DNA from: CAYJBH01 sp964370765 | GTDB lineage: Bacteria; Bacillota; Clostridia; Oscillospirales; Ruminococcaceae | DNA: 33,473 bases | Direction of reading: 5' to 3' | Assembly (NCBI GenBank): GCA_964370765.1 | Contig: CAYJKW010000019.1 | Span: forward strand, 1-33,473 | Part shown: one piece after another, positions 25,439 to 33,296 of the stretch | Layout of the letters: each line of letters starts with the position of its first letter | Numbering within the stretch: the first letter of the stretch is position 1 | Translations under genes and position numbers: made by a program | The notes under the pieces: model-generated | Told to the model about the DNA's origin: nothing | Databases searched by the model: none | Seen by the model: the letters and a program-made list of their open reading frames with translations, nothing else

Positions 25439-25504
25439 TTTAGAAAGCAAAAATAATATAGGTTATATAATATATGCCATTAATACATTATTAACCTTAA
25501 ATTG

Positions 25505-25534
25505 TTGCAATTTCACTTAATACTATGATATAAT
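25505..25534 (+). promoter_or_regulatory. Promoter of the lipoprotein gene, predicting a leaderless transcript
   Basis: TTGCAA at 25505-25510 and a perfect TATAAT at 25529-25534 are 18 bp apart. The ATG begins at 25542, only eight bases beyond the -10 element, which is about where transcription should start. Confidence 0.6.
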
Positions 25535-25541
25535 AGCATCT

Positions 25542-26801
25542 ATGAAAAGAATAATTGCATTAGTGTTTATAGTTTTACTACTGCCTGCATGTAGCCCTGA
25601 CCTGCTCGGATCTAATGTCGAGGAGCTATTGATTGCGCCACAACCTAACGAATTACAGGGGGCAGCATACGAAACAATAAAGGAACATGCCGGAGACACT
25701 GCGGTTATAATCACTCCGGATGAGGGACCGCATGTAGGTGCACTTACGGTGGATGACGGAGCGTTTTCTGGCGAAAAATCCTTGATTGCCTTTTATAGCG
25801 ACTCGAATGCAGGGACCGGTATAAATCTTGCAATAATGAGAGTGGGCGAGCAGGGACTTTATATACACAGTTGGATAAAAGGCCTTGGCACAGATGTTCA
25901 TAAAGTAGAGTTTGCACAGCTACAGTCTGGCGAGCCACCCTATATGCTTGTAAGCTATTCCGGTGTAACAGCAGAGGAGAGTTACCTTGCGATCTACCGG
26001 TTCGATAATACTAGTAATGAGCTGTTATCTGTGTTTGCACAGGATTATAAAGCAATGTTGCTTGCAGATATAGATGGGGGTAACGAGCAAGAGATAGTAT
26101 TTGCGCTACCATCCACAAGGGAGGGGGCGATGCAGATGAGAATCATATCGTTTGCAAACGGATCCCCCTTAGAACTTTATCATGGTTCACCAAGCCAATC
26201 AATTACAGATGCAAAGGAGCTTAGCTTTTCTTACGGTTCATCGGGTAGCTATATTGTGATAGATGGAATGAATCAGCATGGTAACTCTTTATCGGATTTA
26301 ATAAAGTTTGAATCAGGTGATGCGCAAACGCTTGTTATACTTAAAGATATGTTTACGCACGATGTTCCGTTGCTACAGTCAATTGACATAGATGCAGATG
26401 GAGTTGTAGAACAACCGGCATTGCTTAATTCCCCCGATGGCATGGATGGTAACGGGTATCTGCTTGTAGGGTATTACGATATTGCAGGAAATCAACAAAG
26501 TCCAAAATATATTGGTATTGTAAATAGTCGACTTGCATACTTGATTTTAATACCGCCACACTGGTATAATAATATTGTTTTTACACAGGATCAGGATGGT
26601 TTTACCCTTTTAAGTAAAGACACAGATGAAAGACTTTTTGCAATAACGGCCACAGAGGGAACTAACGTAACCGAGTACGCCGAGGGGGCGACATCCCAGG
26701 TGCTTCTACTCGGTAGCTTTAGACTTTACCTAACAACCTTTGGACAGCTTACAGACTATGAACTTTCTTTTATAAAGGATGGAATACAGGCAATGTACTA
26801 A
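25542..26801 (+). CDS. Predicted lipoprotein with beta-propeller-like repeats
   Basis: The product is 419 aa. The signal peptide MKRIIALVFIVLLLPAC ends in a clear lipobox with Cys17, so the protein should be anchored on the outer face of the membrane. The mature part is rich in short beta strands with periodic Asp/Gly turns, such as LADIDGGNEQEIVFAL near residue 180 and SIDIDADGVVEQ near 285, which recall FG-GAP or VCBS repeats of beta-propellers. No enzymatic motif is visible. No Shine-Dalgarno precedes the ATG, and the signal peptide fixes that start. It lies 17 nt ahead of a response regulator gene and is probably co-transcribed with it, which suggests a role in envelope sensing. Confidence 0.75.
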   Translation: MKRIIALVFIVLLLPACSPDLLGSNVEELLIAPQPNELQGAAYETIKEHAGDTAVIITPDEGPHVGALTVDDGAFSGEKSLIAFYSDSNAGTGINLAIMRVGEQGLYIHSWIKGLGTDVHKVEFAQLQSGEPPYMLVSYSGVTAEESYLAIYRFDNTSNELLSVFAQDYKAMLLADIDGGNEQEIVFALPSTREGAMQMRIISFANGSPLELYHGSPSQSITDAKELSFSYGSSGSYIVIDGMNQHGNSLSDLIKFESGDAQTLVILKDMFTHDVPLLQSIDIDADGVVEQPALLNSPDGMDGNGYLLVGYYDIAGNQQSPKYIGIVNSRLAYLILIPPHWYNNIVFTQDQDGFTLLSKDTDERLFAITATEGTNVTEYAEGATSQVLLLGSFRLYLTTFGQLTDYELSFIKDGIQAMY

Positions 26802-26818
26802 ATAGAAAAGGAGTACAG

Positions 26819-27520
26819 ATGAAAAGAATACTTGTTGTGGAGGACGAGACCTCCATTCGTGAAATGTTGGCACTAAATCTATCCGTTGCAGAGTATGAGG
26901 TAGTAGAAGCAGCGTCTGCTGAACAGGCGTTGCAACATATTGCCGAGAATACACAGCCATTTGATGTAGCGATACTTGATGTAATGTTACCAAAGATGAA
27001 CGGCTTTTCGCTTTGTGAGATTATACGAAAAGAGAATAGGCAGATAGGTATAATAATACTGTCGGCTAAAACTCAGGAATCCGATAAGATTGCCGGACTT
27101 TCGATTGGTGCAGATGACTATATTACAAAGCCTTTTTCGGTTGCACTTTTATTAGCGCGCGTGGAGGCGCTTTGCAGGCGTGTTGATCAATCCGGCGAGC
27201 CAGCTACAGGGGATGACGGTAGGATGATAGCCGGTGCATTCGAACTATGCCCATCCAGCCACCTTCTTTACAAAAACGGCGAGCCGATAGACCTAACACA
27301 GGTAGAGTATGGCATTATGATGTTGTTTTTTAAAAACCCCAATGTTGCAATGGTTAGGGAGCAGATCCTAAAAGGCGTTTGGGGTGAAAACTACTATGGC
27401 GATGTTAAGATTGTGGATGTTAACATTCGCAGATTAAGGATGAAAATTGAGGAAAATCCATCCGAACCTAAACACATACTCACCGTATGGGGGTTTGGTT
27501 ACAGATGGAATTTTGAATAA
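26819..27520 (+). CDS. Response regulator, OmpR/PhoB family
   Basis: The product is a 233-aa two-domain transcription factor. The receiver domain has the acidic pair in VEDE (residues 8-10), the phosphoacceptor Asp54 in ILDVMLPKMNG, the switch Ser in ILSAKT, and the conserved Lys in YITKPF. The C-terminal winged helix (from about 135) ends with the usual VWGFGYRW. AAAAGGAG gives a good ribosome binding site. No histidine kinase gene is next to it: upstream is a lipoprotein and downstream a 31-aa membrane peptide and proC. It is therefore an orphan regulator here, with targets unknown. Confidence 0.93.
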   Translation: MKRILVVEDETSIREMLALNLSVAEYEVVEAASAEQALQHIAENTQPFDVAILDVMLPKMNGFSLCEIIRKENRQIGIIILSAKTQESDKIAGLSIGADDYITKPFSVALLLARVEALCRRVDQSGEPATGDDGRMIAGAFELCPSSHLLYKNGEPIDLTQVEYGIMMLFFKNPNVAMVREQILKGVWGENYYGDVKIVDVNIRRLRMKIEENPSEPKHILTVWGFGYRWNFE

Positions 27521-27538
27521 CATTAGGAAAGCATAAAG

Positions 27539-27634
27539 ATGAAGATGAAAAGAATAATCGCAATTATATTGGCGGCACTTATGGTTATAAGCCTGTTTAC
27601 CGGCACAATTATGGCAATATTTGGCGGGTTTTAA
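27539..27634 (+). CDS. 31-aa single-pass membrane peptide
   Basis: The frame runs MKMKRIIAIILAALMVISLF and onward to GGF-stop: a positively charged start followed by one hydrophobic helix of about 22 residues. AGGAAAG precedes the ATG by about 7 nt. It fills the gap between the response regulator (18 nt upstream) and proC (13 nt to its ATG). The composition is that of a genuine small membrane peptide or an uncleaved signal anchor rather than chance. No family is recognised. Confidence 0.55.
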   Translation: MKMKRIIAIILAALMVISLFTGTIMAIFGGF

Positions 27635-27647
27635 CGGAGGCAGGTTG

Positions 27648-28460
27648 ATGTATAAACTCGGTATTATTGGTGTAGGTCACATGGGCGGTGCAATACTACG
27701 TGGCGCAGTAGATTGCAACGTGCTTGAAAAGCAAGATGTACTTTTATTTGACTTATCAAGCGATCGCAAGAGCGAGTATATAAAAGATGGCTATAGCTTT
27801 GCTACTGGCTACAAACAACTAAGAGATGAGTGCGAGTACCTATTACTTGCAGTTGCTCCGCAAATTTTTCAAGAACTTATGGTTGAGCTTGCAATACACA
27901 AGCCAGCCCATAGGCAGCTTATTGTATCGGTGGCGGCCGGGATAGATAGTCAGTACATAAAAAAGTATCTTGGACAGGATACCGGTGTAATATGTGTAAT
28001 GCCTAATGCCCCGCTTTTGATAGGTATAGGTGCAACTGCGATGGCAAAGAGTGATGATGTAACATCCCGGGAATTTAGCCCGATAAAAGATATTTTTGCA
28101 GGGCTAGGAGTTGTTGCCGAGATGCCGCAAGAGCAGTTGTTTGCTATAGTTCCGGCAGGGGGATCAACCCCGGCATATGTCTACTACTTTATTGATAGTA
28201 TCGCAAAGGCGGTAGCAGCAAGGGGCGTGGATTACGATACTGCGCTATTGCTTACGGCTCAAAGCTTTAAGGGGTCCGCCGAGCTATTACTGCGTAGTGA
28301 AAAAACTGCACAGCAACTGATAGATGGTATCTGCACACCCGGAGGCCTTACCGCTCAAACGATAGAGCATTTTAACAATGTAAACCTGCCTAAAATAATA
28401 AAGGAAGGCTGTGATGCCTGCATAGATAGAGGGCTTGAAATCAGAGGCCAAAAGCAATGA
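27648..28460 (+). CDS. proC: Pyrroline-5-carboxylate reductase
   Basis: The product is 270 aa and catalyses the last step of proline synthesis, reducing 1-pyrroline-5-carboxylate with NAD(P)H. The start is the ATG at 27648 with GGAGG 7 nt upstream; a TTG nine codons earlier is not needed. The Rossmann motif GVGHMGGAI is at residues 7-15. VSVAAGI and VMPNAPLLIGIGATAM follow near residue 120. The dimerisation/active-site block PAGGSTPAYVYYFIDSI and the signature CTPGGLTAQTIE near residue 235 are intact. It overlaps truA by four bases (ATGA). Confidence 0.95.
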   Translation: MYKLGIIGVGHMGGAILRGAVDCNVLEKQDVLLFDLSSDRKSEYIKDGYSFATGYKQLRDECEYLLLAVAPQIFQELMVELAIHKPAHRQLIVSVAAGIDSQYIKKYLGQDTGVICVMPNAPLLIGIGATAMAKSDDVTSREFSPIKDIFAGLGVVAEMPQEQLFAIVPAGGSTPAYVYYFIDSIAKAVAARGVDYDTALLLTAQSFKGSAELLLRSEKTAQQLIDGICTPGGLTAQTIEHFNNVNLPKIIKEGCDACIDRGLEIRGQKQ

Positions 28461-29215
28461 ATATTAAGTTAATAATTTCTTATCTGGGAACACGCTATCA
28501 CGGATTTCAGGTTCAAAACAATGCTATTGCAGTATGTAGTGTAATACAGGACGCGATAGAGAAGATTTACGGTGAACGGCTACCTCTTGTAGGGTGCTCT
28601 CGCACCGATGCAGGGGTGCATGCAAAGGGGTATGTTGCAAATTATCATACCACAAAATATATAAAGCCTTGGCAGATACCGGTTGCACTTAACCGTTTTT
28701 TACCGGGTGATGTTAGAGTTATTACGGCAGAGGAGATGCCTGAAGATTTTCATGCAAGATATCATGCAGTTGCAAAGCGGTATATCTACAGAATATGTAA
28801 CGGCAGAGTACAAGATCCGTTTTGTTCTCGATATATTGCACATTATCCCGAACCACTTAATTCGGATGCTATGAAAAGGGCAGCGGTAGATTATATAGGC
28901 AAAAAGGATTTTCGTAGTTTTTGCGGTAAAAGTCCGGAAGGAATACCGGCCGATACGGTAAGAACAATATACGATAGCAAGGTATGGGTAGAGGGTGATG
29001 TAATTTACTTTTCCGTTGTGGCGGATGGCTTTTTGTACAAGATGGTACGAATATTAACCGGCACCCTAATTGAGGTAGGTGCCGGAAGATTATCGCCGGA
29101 TTGTATACCGGAATTATTAGAAAAAAAGGATAGGGGACACAGGGGAACAACAGCAAGGGCTAAAGGGTTAACACTTGACACTGTGTATTATGACAATATA
29201 CCGGATAGTTTTTAA
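28457..29215 (+). CDS. truA: tRNA pseudouridine(38-40) synthase
   Basis: The product is 252 aa and converts U38-U40 in the tRNA anticodon stem to pseudouridine. The catalytic motif SRTDAGVHA holds the nucleophile Asp51. YHGFQVQ at the N-terminus, KRYIYRI near 105, FRSFCG near 150 and the C-terminal FLYKMVRILTGTLIEVG are all family signatures. Its ATG overlaps the proC stop, so translation is coupled. Its stop overlaps by four bases that of the convergent c-di-GMP gene, and no separate terminator is visible between them. Confidence 0.95.
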   Translation: MNIKLIISYLGTRYHGFQVQNNAIAVCSVIQDAIEKIYGERLPLVGCSRTDAGVHAKGYVANYHTTKYIKPWQIPVALNRFLPGDVRVITAEEMPEDFHARYHAVAKRYIYRICNGRVQDPFCSRYIAHYPEPLNSDAMKRAAVDYIGKKDFRSFCGKSPEGIPADTVRTIYDSKVWVEGDVIYFSVVADGFLYKMVRILTGTLIEVGAGRLSPDCIPELLEKKDRGHRGTTARAKGLTLDTVYYDNIPDSF

Positions 29216-31443
29216 TTCTTATCATTACCGGCGATAATATCGTCGGTGTTTTTTATGTAAATTTCGGCAAAATCAGCAAGGCTCATCGGCTTTGCAAAGT
29301 AATATCCTTGAGCATATTCGCAGTTAATATCCCGTAGAAAATCTGCCTGTTCGCTTTCTTCTATTCCTTCAGCGACTACACTCATTTCGAGGTTTTGAGC
29401 AAGTTTTATAATCCCGCCAATTACAAGATTGCCACGATCACTATCGTTGTTTAGGAAGAAGCTTCTATCAAGCTTTAAGGTGTCTACTGTAAAGTTTTTT
29501 AACATTCCAAGGGAGGAATAACCAGCACCAAAATCATCAATAGAAACCGAGAATCCATTGTGATGTAGTTCGTCAATAACCTTTATGATATTAGTTTCGT
29601 TTTCTGTAATAGTGGTTTCGGTAAACTCAATCTCTATATATTTGGACGGTACATTATAACTAGATGCAATATCTGCAAGTTCGGCCACAAAGTTTGGGTT
29701 AGTAAGATTTATTCTTGAAAAGTTAACAGATATTTTCACACCTCGGTTAACGCTATCTAACCAATTCCTTATTGTACGGCAAACCTTAGTAAACATATAT
29801 TTATCAAGCTCAATAATAAAACCGGTTTGCTCAAACAATGGTATAAAATCATTGGGATACACCATTGTGCCATCGGCTTCTATCCACCTAACAAGAGCCT
29901 CTGCTCCTATCATTTCATGGCCATTAAGCCTATATTTAGGTTGTAAAAATACTTTGAATTCTTCGTTTTTTAGGGCATCATCCTTCTTGTTTGTTATATC
30001 GGCTATCTTTACCATCTGTTTTTTTAATGCATCATCATAGTCGCAGATATCAAGTTTTTTGTTAGCCTTTGCAAAACTATGTGCAATGGTGACCTTGTTG
30101 ACAATTTCGTCAACATCGCACTCACCATCTTTTATAAAATATCTACCATATCTAAACGATAAACTGTGCTTTTCCAGCTCTGGAAGCAAACTTTTAAAAC
30201 GTGCTTCATACTCAATTTTTATCGCGTTAAGGTCCTCTAAAAAGCCGTTCGCAGCAAACATAATAAACTCATCACTACCAACCCTTGCAAACAAAAAGCT
30301 TGGTTCGGGGGCGTGGGAAGATGTTTCGGCAACTGCACGCAGAACCTGGTTACCTACCTCAAAATCAAACATTTCGTTAATGACCTTAAAGTTTTCAAAA
30401 TCAAATTTTGCTATAACATAATGTAAGTTAGGATTTGATTTTAAAGCATTAGCTATTTCAAGCTTTAACTTTAACATGTTAGGTAGACCGGTAAGCTTAT
30501 CGTAGTAAGCAGCTTGCTCCACCTGTCCGATATGCTTTCTTCTAGAGAGAAGTGCATATAGAAGAAAACAAAGAAATATCAACACTAAAAGTAGAATAAA
30601 GTAAAGCATGCTTTCTAATATACCATCTACCGTTTGGTTAATACTTGATTCCGGAACAGTGAAAAACAGCATCCAATCATTAATCATTATTGGAATATAT
30701 ACTGCAACTCTGCCATAGCCGTTATAGTTATAGGAAAAAGCCCCTTCTTTACCGGCTGCAAAATCATTATACAGATCTTGTTCAGTTATGCCGTTGCTGA
30801 GGGACATTTCCTCTATCAAGTTAATGTTATCAGAGTCGGGATTTGTAGCAATTATTATTTCGCCGTTACCGTTAATTATTGCGGAGGATCCCATTTTATT
30901 TGTCTGTTCAACGAGTAGTTCAGTTAGGTACTCGGTGGTGTAGCTAACTATCAAAACCCCAACAAGCTCGTTGTCTTTGTTTATAGGTGTAGAGATTGCA
31001 ACAACCTCGCTTCCGGTATACCTAGATATGTAAGGCTCCGTTGCACCCATCCCACCCTCTATAGCGGTAGTGAAAAAAGGCTCATCAGATACATCTACTT
31101 GGGTACCATCAGCAGCTATGCCTATACCTGATGTATCGACTAGTAGCATATTATCGAACATATGCTGACTTTTTGCAAGTTCTAGATACTCAAAAATAAG
31201 GTCAACATCTTCATCCAAGATGGAAAATGTCTCGGATATAACCTCAATGTTTCGTGATTTTTCTACAATAATATCATCAATAGATTGTTGCTCTTGGTAT
31301 GCAGCTTGCTGTACTGTTTGGGTCATGGAGGATAGCACCTCTCGGTTAACAGCCTCACCAAACTGTATGCCACCATATAAAATAACGGCAATTGTTATTA
31401 TTGCAAAAGTAATAAGTATTACACTGTGTCTTTTTTTATCCAT
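29212..31443 (-). CDS. Membrane Cache-GGDEF-EAL protein, probable c-di-GMP phosphodiesterase
   Basis: The product is 743 aa. I chose the ATG at 31443 (MDKKRHS) with GAGGA 4 nt upstream. In order: a membrane helix (8-30), an extracellular double-Cache sensor region (about 35-265), a second helix (about 275-300), GGDEF (about 315-475) and EAL (about 490-735). The GGDEF signature reads GSDEF and lacks the RxxD inhibitory site, so cyclase activity is doubtful. The EAL domain keeps every catalytic element: EALVRW, the Asn in NFSRINL, the Glu in FTETTI, DDFGAGYSSL, KLDRSF, VAEGIEE and the Gln in YAQGYYF. It should hydrolyse c-di-GMP in response to an external small ligand. It has its own promoter. 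Confidence 0.92.
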   Translation of the reverse strand: MDKKRHSVILITFAIITIAVILYGGIQFGEAVNREVLSSMTQTVQQAAYQEQQSIDDIIVEKSRNIEVISETFSILDEDVDLIFEYLELAKSQHMFDNMLLVDTSGIGIAADGTQVDVSDEPFFTTAIEGGMGATEPYISRYTGSEVVAISTPINKDNELVGVLIVSYTTEYLTELLVEQTNKMGSSAIINGNGEIIIATNPDSDNINLIEEMSLSNGITEQDLYNDFAAGKEGAFSYNYNGYGRVAVYIPIMINDWMLFFTVPESSINQTVDGILESMLYFILLLVLIFLCFLLYALLSRRKHIGQVEQAAYYDKLTGLPNMLKLKLEIANALKSNPNLHYVIAKFDFENFKVINEMFDFEVGNQVLRAVAETSSHAPEPSFLFARVGSDEFIMFAANGFLEDLNAIKIEYEARFKSLLPELEKHSLSFRYGRYFIKDGECDVDEIVNKVTIAHSFAKANKKLDICDYDDALKKQMVKIADITNKKDDALKNEEFKVFLQPKYRLNGHEMIGAEALVRWIEADGTMVYPNDFIPLFEQTGFIIELDKYMFTKVCRTIRNWLDSVNRGVKISVNFSRINLTNPNFVAELADIASSYNVPSKYIEIEFTETTITENETNIIKVIDELHHNGFSVSIDDFGAGYSSLGMLKNFTVDTLKLDRSFFLNNDSDRGNLVIGGIIKLAQNLEMSVVAEGIEESEQADFLRDINCEYAQGYYFAKPMSLADFAEIYIKNTDDIIAGNDKN

Positions 31444-31465
31444 ATGTTCCTCATATCCTAGAGAC

Positions 31466-31494
31466 ATTATAACACTATAGCATTATAGTTGTAA
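31466..31494 (-). promoter_or_regulatory. Promoter of the Cache-GGDEF-EAL gene
   Basis: On the minus strand TTACAA at 31494-31489 and a perfect TATAAT at 31471-31466 are separated by 17 bp, with a predicted start near 31459 and a leader of about 16 nt. Confidence 0.65.
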
Positions 31495-31671
31495 ATAATT
31501 ATAATAAAAAAATTATAAATTGTTGAAAATACCATAATAATAACTATTATCGTTTTGCATGGGTGTTAAATTAAAGGACTGTAGCTTATGATTAAAAAAG
31601 CTATAATCGGCAATAATTATATTATAGGTTGTAACATATAAAGCTTGTGAATATATTGATAATAGGTAGCA

Positions 31672-31690
31672 ATATTACCACTAGTAATAT
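31672..31690 (+). repeat. Inverted repeat upstream of the glycosyltransferase gene
   Basis: ATATTAC (31672-31678) and GTAATAT (31684-31690) form a 7-bp inverted repeat with a 5-bp spacer, 22 bp before the ATG. It may be an operator or a leader hairpin. I found no well-spaced promoter in 31495-31671, only isolated TATAAT-like hexamers. Confidence 0.4.
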
Positions 31691-31711
31691 CTATAGTCAA
31701 AAGGGGGATGA

Positions 31712-32800
31712 ATGCTGTATTACACCGCTTTATTATTGTTGGGAATAGTAGCCTTTGGATTGCTTTTTTGCAAAATACCGACCTTGGGAAGTAGATACGC
31801 TAATGGGGCGCTTAAGGTCTCTATAGTAATACCGGTTAGAAACGAGAGTTCTAACATTAAGGGCTTACTAGAAAGTATTAAAAGACAAGGTTATGCACCA
31901 CATGAGATAATCTGTGTAGATGATGATAGTAGTGACAATAGCTGTAATATTATAAGGGAGATTAATGGTGTATTACTACTACAATCTGAAAAAGGAATTG
32001 AGTGTATGAATAAAAAGGCAGTGGCTTGCCAAGTTGGTGCGGCAAATGCAACGGGTGACCTACTGTTGTTTTTGGATGCCGATGTACGCCTTGCTGACGA
32101 TGCAATTAGCTGTATTGTAGGAGAGTATGAGGATAAAAAACATGCCATATCGGTGCAACCATATCATAAACTATCTAAGATGTACGAAAATATGTCCTAT
32201 TTTTTTAACCTTGTTCAGCTTGCTGCAAATGGATGTTGTAGCAGTTTGAATTTTAAAAATGCAGGAATGTACGGCCCGACAATACTTATTAATCGATCAC
32301 TTTATAATAAAATAGGGGGGCATAGTTGTGCATTTAATAGTATTGTAGATGATATGGAGCTTGGCCGTGAGCTATCTAAACAAGGCTATAACTATAGCAT
32401 TTTTACCGGTGGGAAGCATATATCCTTTAGAATGTATGACGGTGGGATAAAAAGCTTAAAAGATGGTTGGGAAAAGAATATTGCAACAGGTGCTAACTAC
32501 ACCCCGGCTATTCTTTTTTTACTAACATTTATCTGGTTAACCGGTTGTAGCAGCTGTGTTGCAATGCTTACTAGGTCGTTTAGCGATAGTAGCTATTTGA
32601 TACCCGGTTTGCTCTTTTATCTGATTTGGGTTTTGTTGCAACATATAGTGGCAGTAAGGCTGGGAAGCTTTAAACTGTATGCATCATTATTATACCCAGC
32701 CTGGTTTATCGGGTTTTGCTTGATTTTTTTAGCCTCTGCAATAAAAAGGTTGCTTCACATACCTGTAGTATGGCGTGGACGTAAAATAACATGGGGGTAG
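31712..32800 (+). CDS. GT2-family glycosyltransferase, CrtQ-like
   Basis: The product is 362 aa, a membrane-attached glycosyltransferase. It has an N-terminal membrane helix (2-20), then a GT-A catalytic domain: IVIPVRNESSNIKGLL at 38-53, VDDDSSDNS at 69-77, and the metal-binding DAD at 122-124 within FLDADVR. VDDMELGRELSKQG supplies the later acidic motif. Two or three membrane helices close the protein (about 265-345). Length and topology match the glucosyltransferase CrtQ of staphyloxanthin synthesis. GGGGG lies 4 nt before the ATG. One base separates it from the CrtO-like acyltransferase gene, so the two probably act in sequence on a lipid. The real acceptor is unknown. Confidence 0.8.
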   Translation: MLYYTALLLLGIVAFGLLFCKIPTLGSRYANGALKVSIVIPVRNESSNIKGLLESIKRQGYAPHEIICVDDDSSDNSCNIIREINGVLLLQSEKGIECMNKKAVACQVGAANATGDLLLFLDADVRLADDAISCIVGEYEDKKHAISVQPYHKLSKMYENMSYFFNLVQLAANGCCSSLNFKNAGMYGPTILINRSLYNKIGGHSCAFNSIVDDMELGRELSKQGYNYSIFTGGKHISFRMYDGGIKSLKDGWEKNIATGANYTPAILFLLTFIWLTGCSSCVAMLTRSFSDSSYLIPGLLFYLIWVLLQHIVAVRLGSFKLYASLLYPAWFIGFCLIFLASAIKRLLHIPVVWRGRKITWG

Positions 32801-32801
32801 T

Positions 32802-33296
32802 ATGCAGCTGCTTTATCTTTCGCAGGGTTACACTATACTGCTTAGCTTTATATTATGGCCGATATTTCAAATATCGGCTGCTTTGGCGGTAAGGTTAATG
32901 CCGGCTAAATTTTTTAGGGCAGATAACCCTGTGTTTCGTAGCAAGAAATTTGAAAAGAATGGCAAGATTTATGAAAAATATTTTAAGATAAAGAGTTGGA
33001 AAAAATATCTGCCGGACGGTAGTGCGATAACAGGAGTAGGGCTAAAGAAAAAACAGTTATCCGATGTATCAAACACAATGCTGTGTTATTACCTGTCAGA
33101 ATCTTGTAGGGCAGAGCTTATACATCTGCTTGCTATCCCTCCGTTTATCCTATTTGGTCTATTTTGTCCGTTGCCGGTGGTTCTTTTCATGCTGTTTTAT
33201 GCACTGGCAGTTAACCTACCCTGCCTTATCACACAACGCTACAACAGGCCACGCATAGAAAGGATACTAAAAAGAAGATCAAACAAATTAATTTAG
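32802..33296 (+). CDS. CrtO-like membrane acyltransferase
   Basis: The product is 164 aa, nearly the same length as the CrtO acyltransferase that esterifies glycosyl-diaponeurosporenoate in Staphylococcus. It has an N-terminal hydrophobic helix (about 8-30), the conserved middle YFKIKSWKKYLPDGS near residue 66, SESCRAELIHLL near 105-116, and two tightly packed hydrophobic helices (about 117-148) before a basic tail with RYNRPRIERI. The ribosome binding site is the GGGGG in the last codons of the upstream glycosyltransferase. It probably attaches a fatty acyl group to the sugar added by that enzyme. No carotenoid synthesis gene is in the window, so the substrate is likely another lipid. Confidence 0.75.
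   Translation: MQLLYLSQGYTILLSFILWPIFQISAALAVRLMPAKFFRADNPVFRSKKFEKNGKIYEKYFKIKSWKKYLPDGSAITGVGLKKKQLSDVSNTMLCYYLSESCRAELIHLLAIPPFILFGLFCPLPVVLFMLFYALAVNLPCLITQRYNRPRIERILKRRSNKLI

Noticed and set aside
31588..31641. 17-codon frame beginning at an ATG in the region upstream of the glycosyltransferase
   Set aside because: It has no good ribosome binding site, is very short and lies in AT-rich sequence; chance is likelier.
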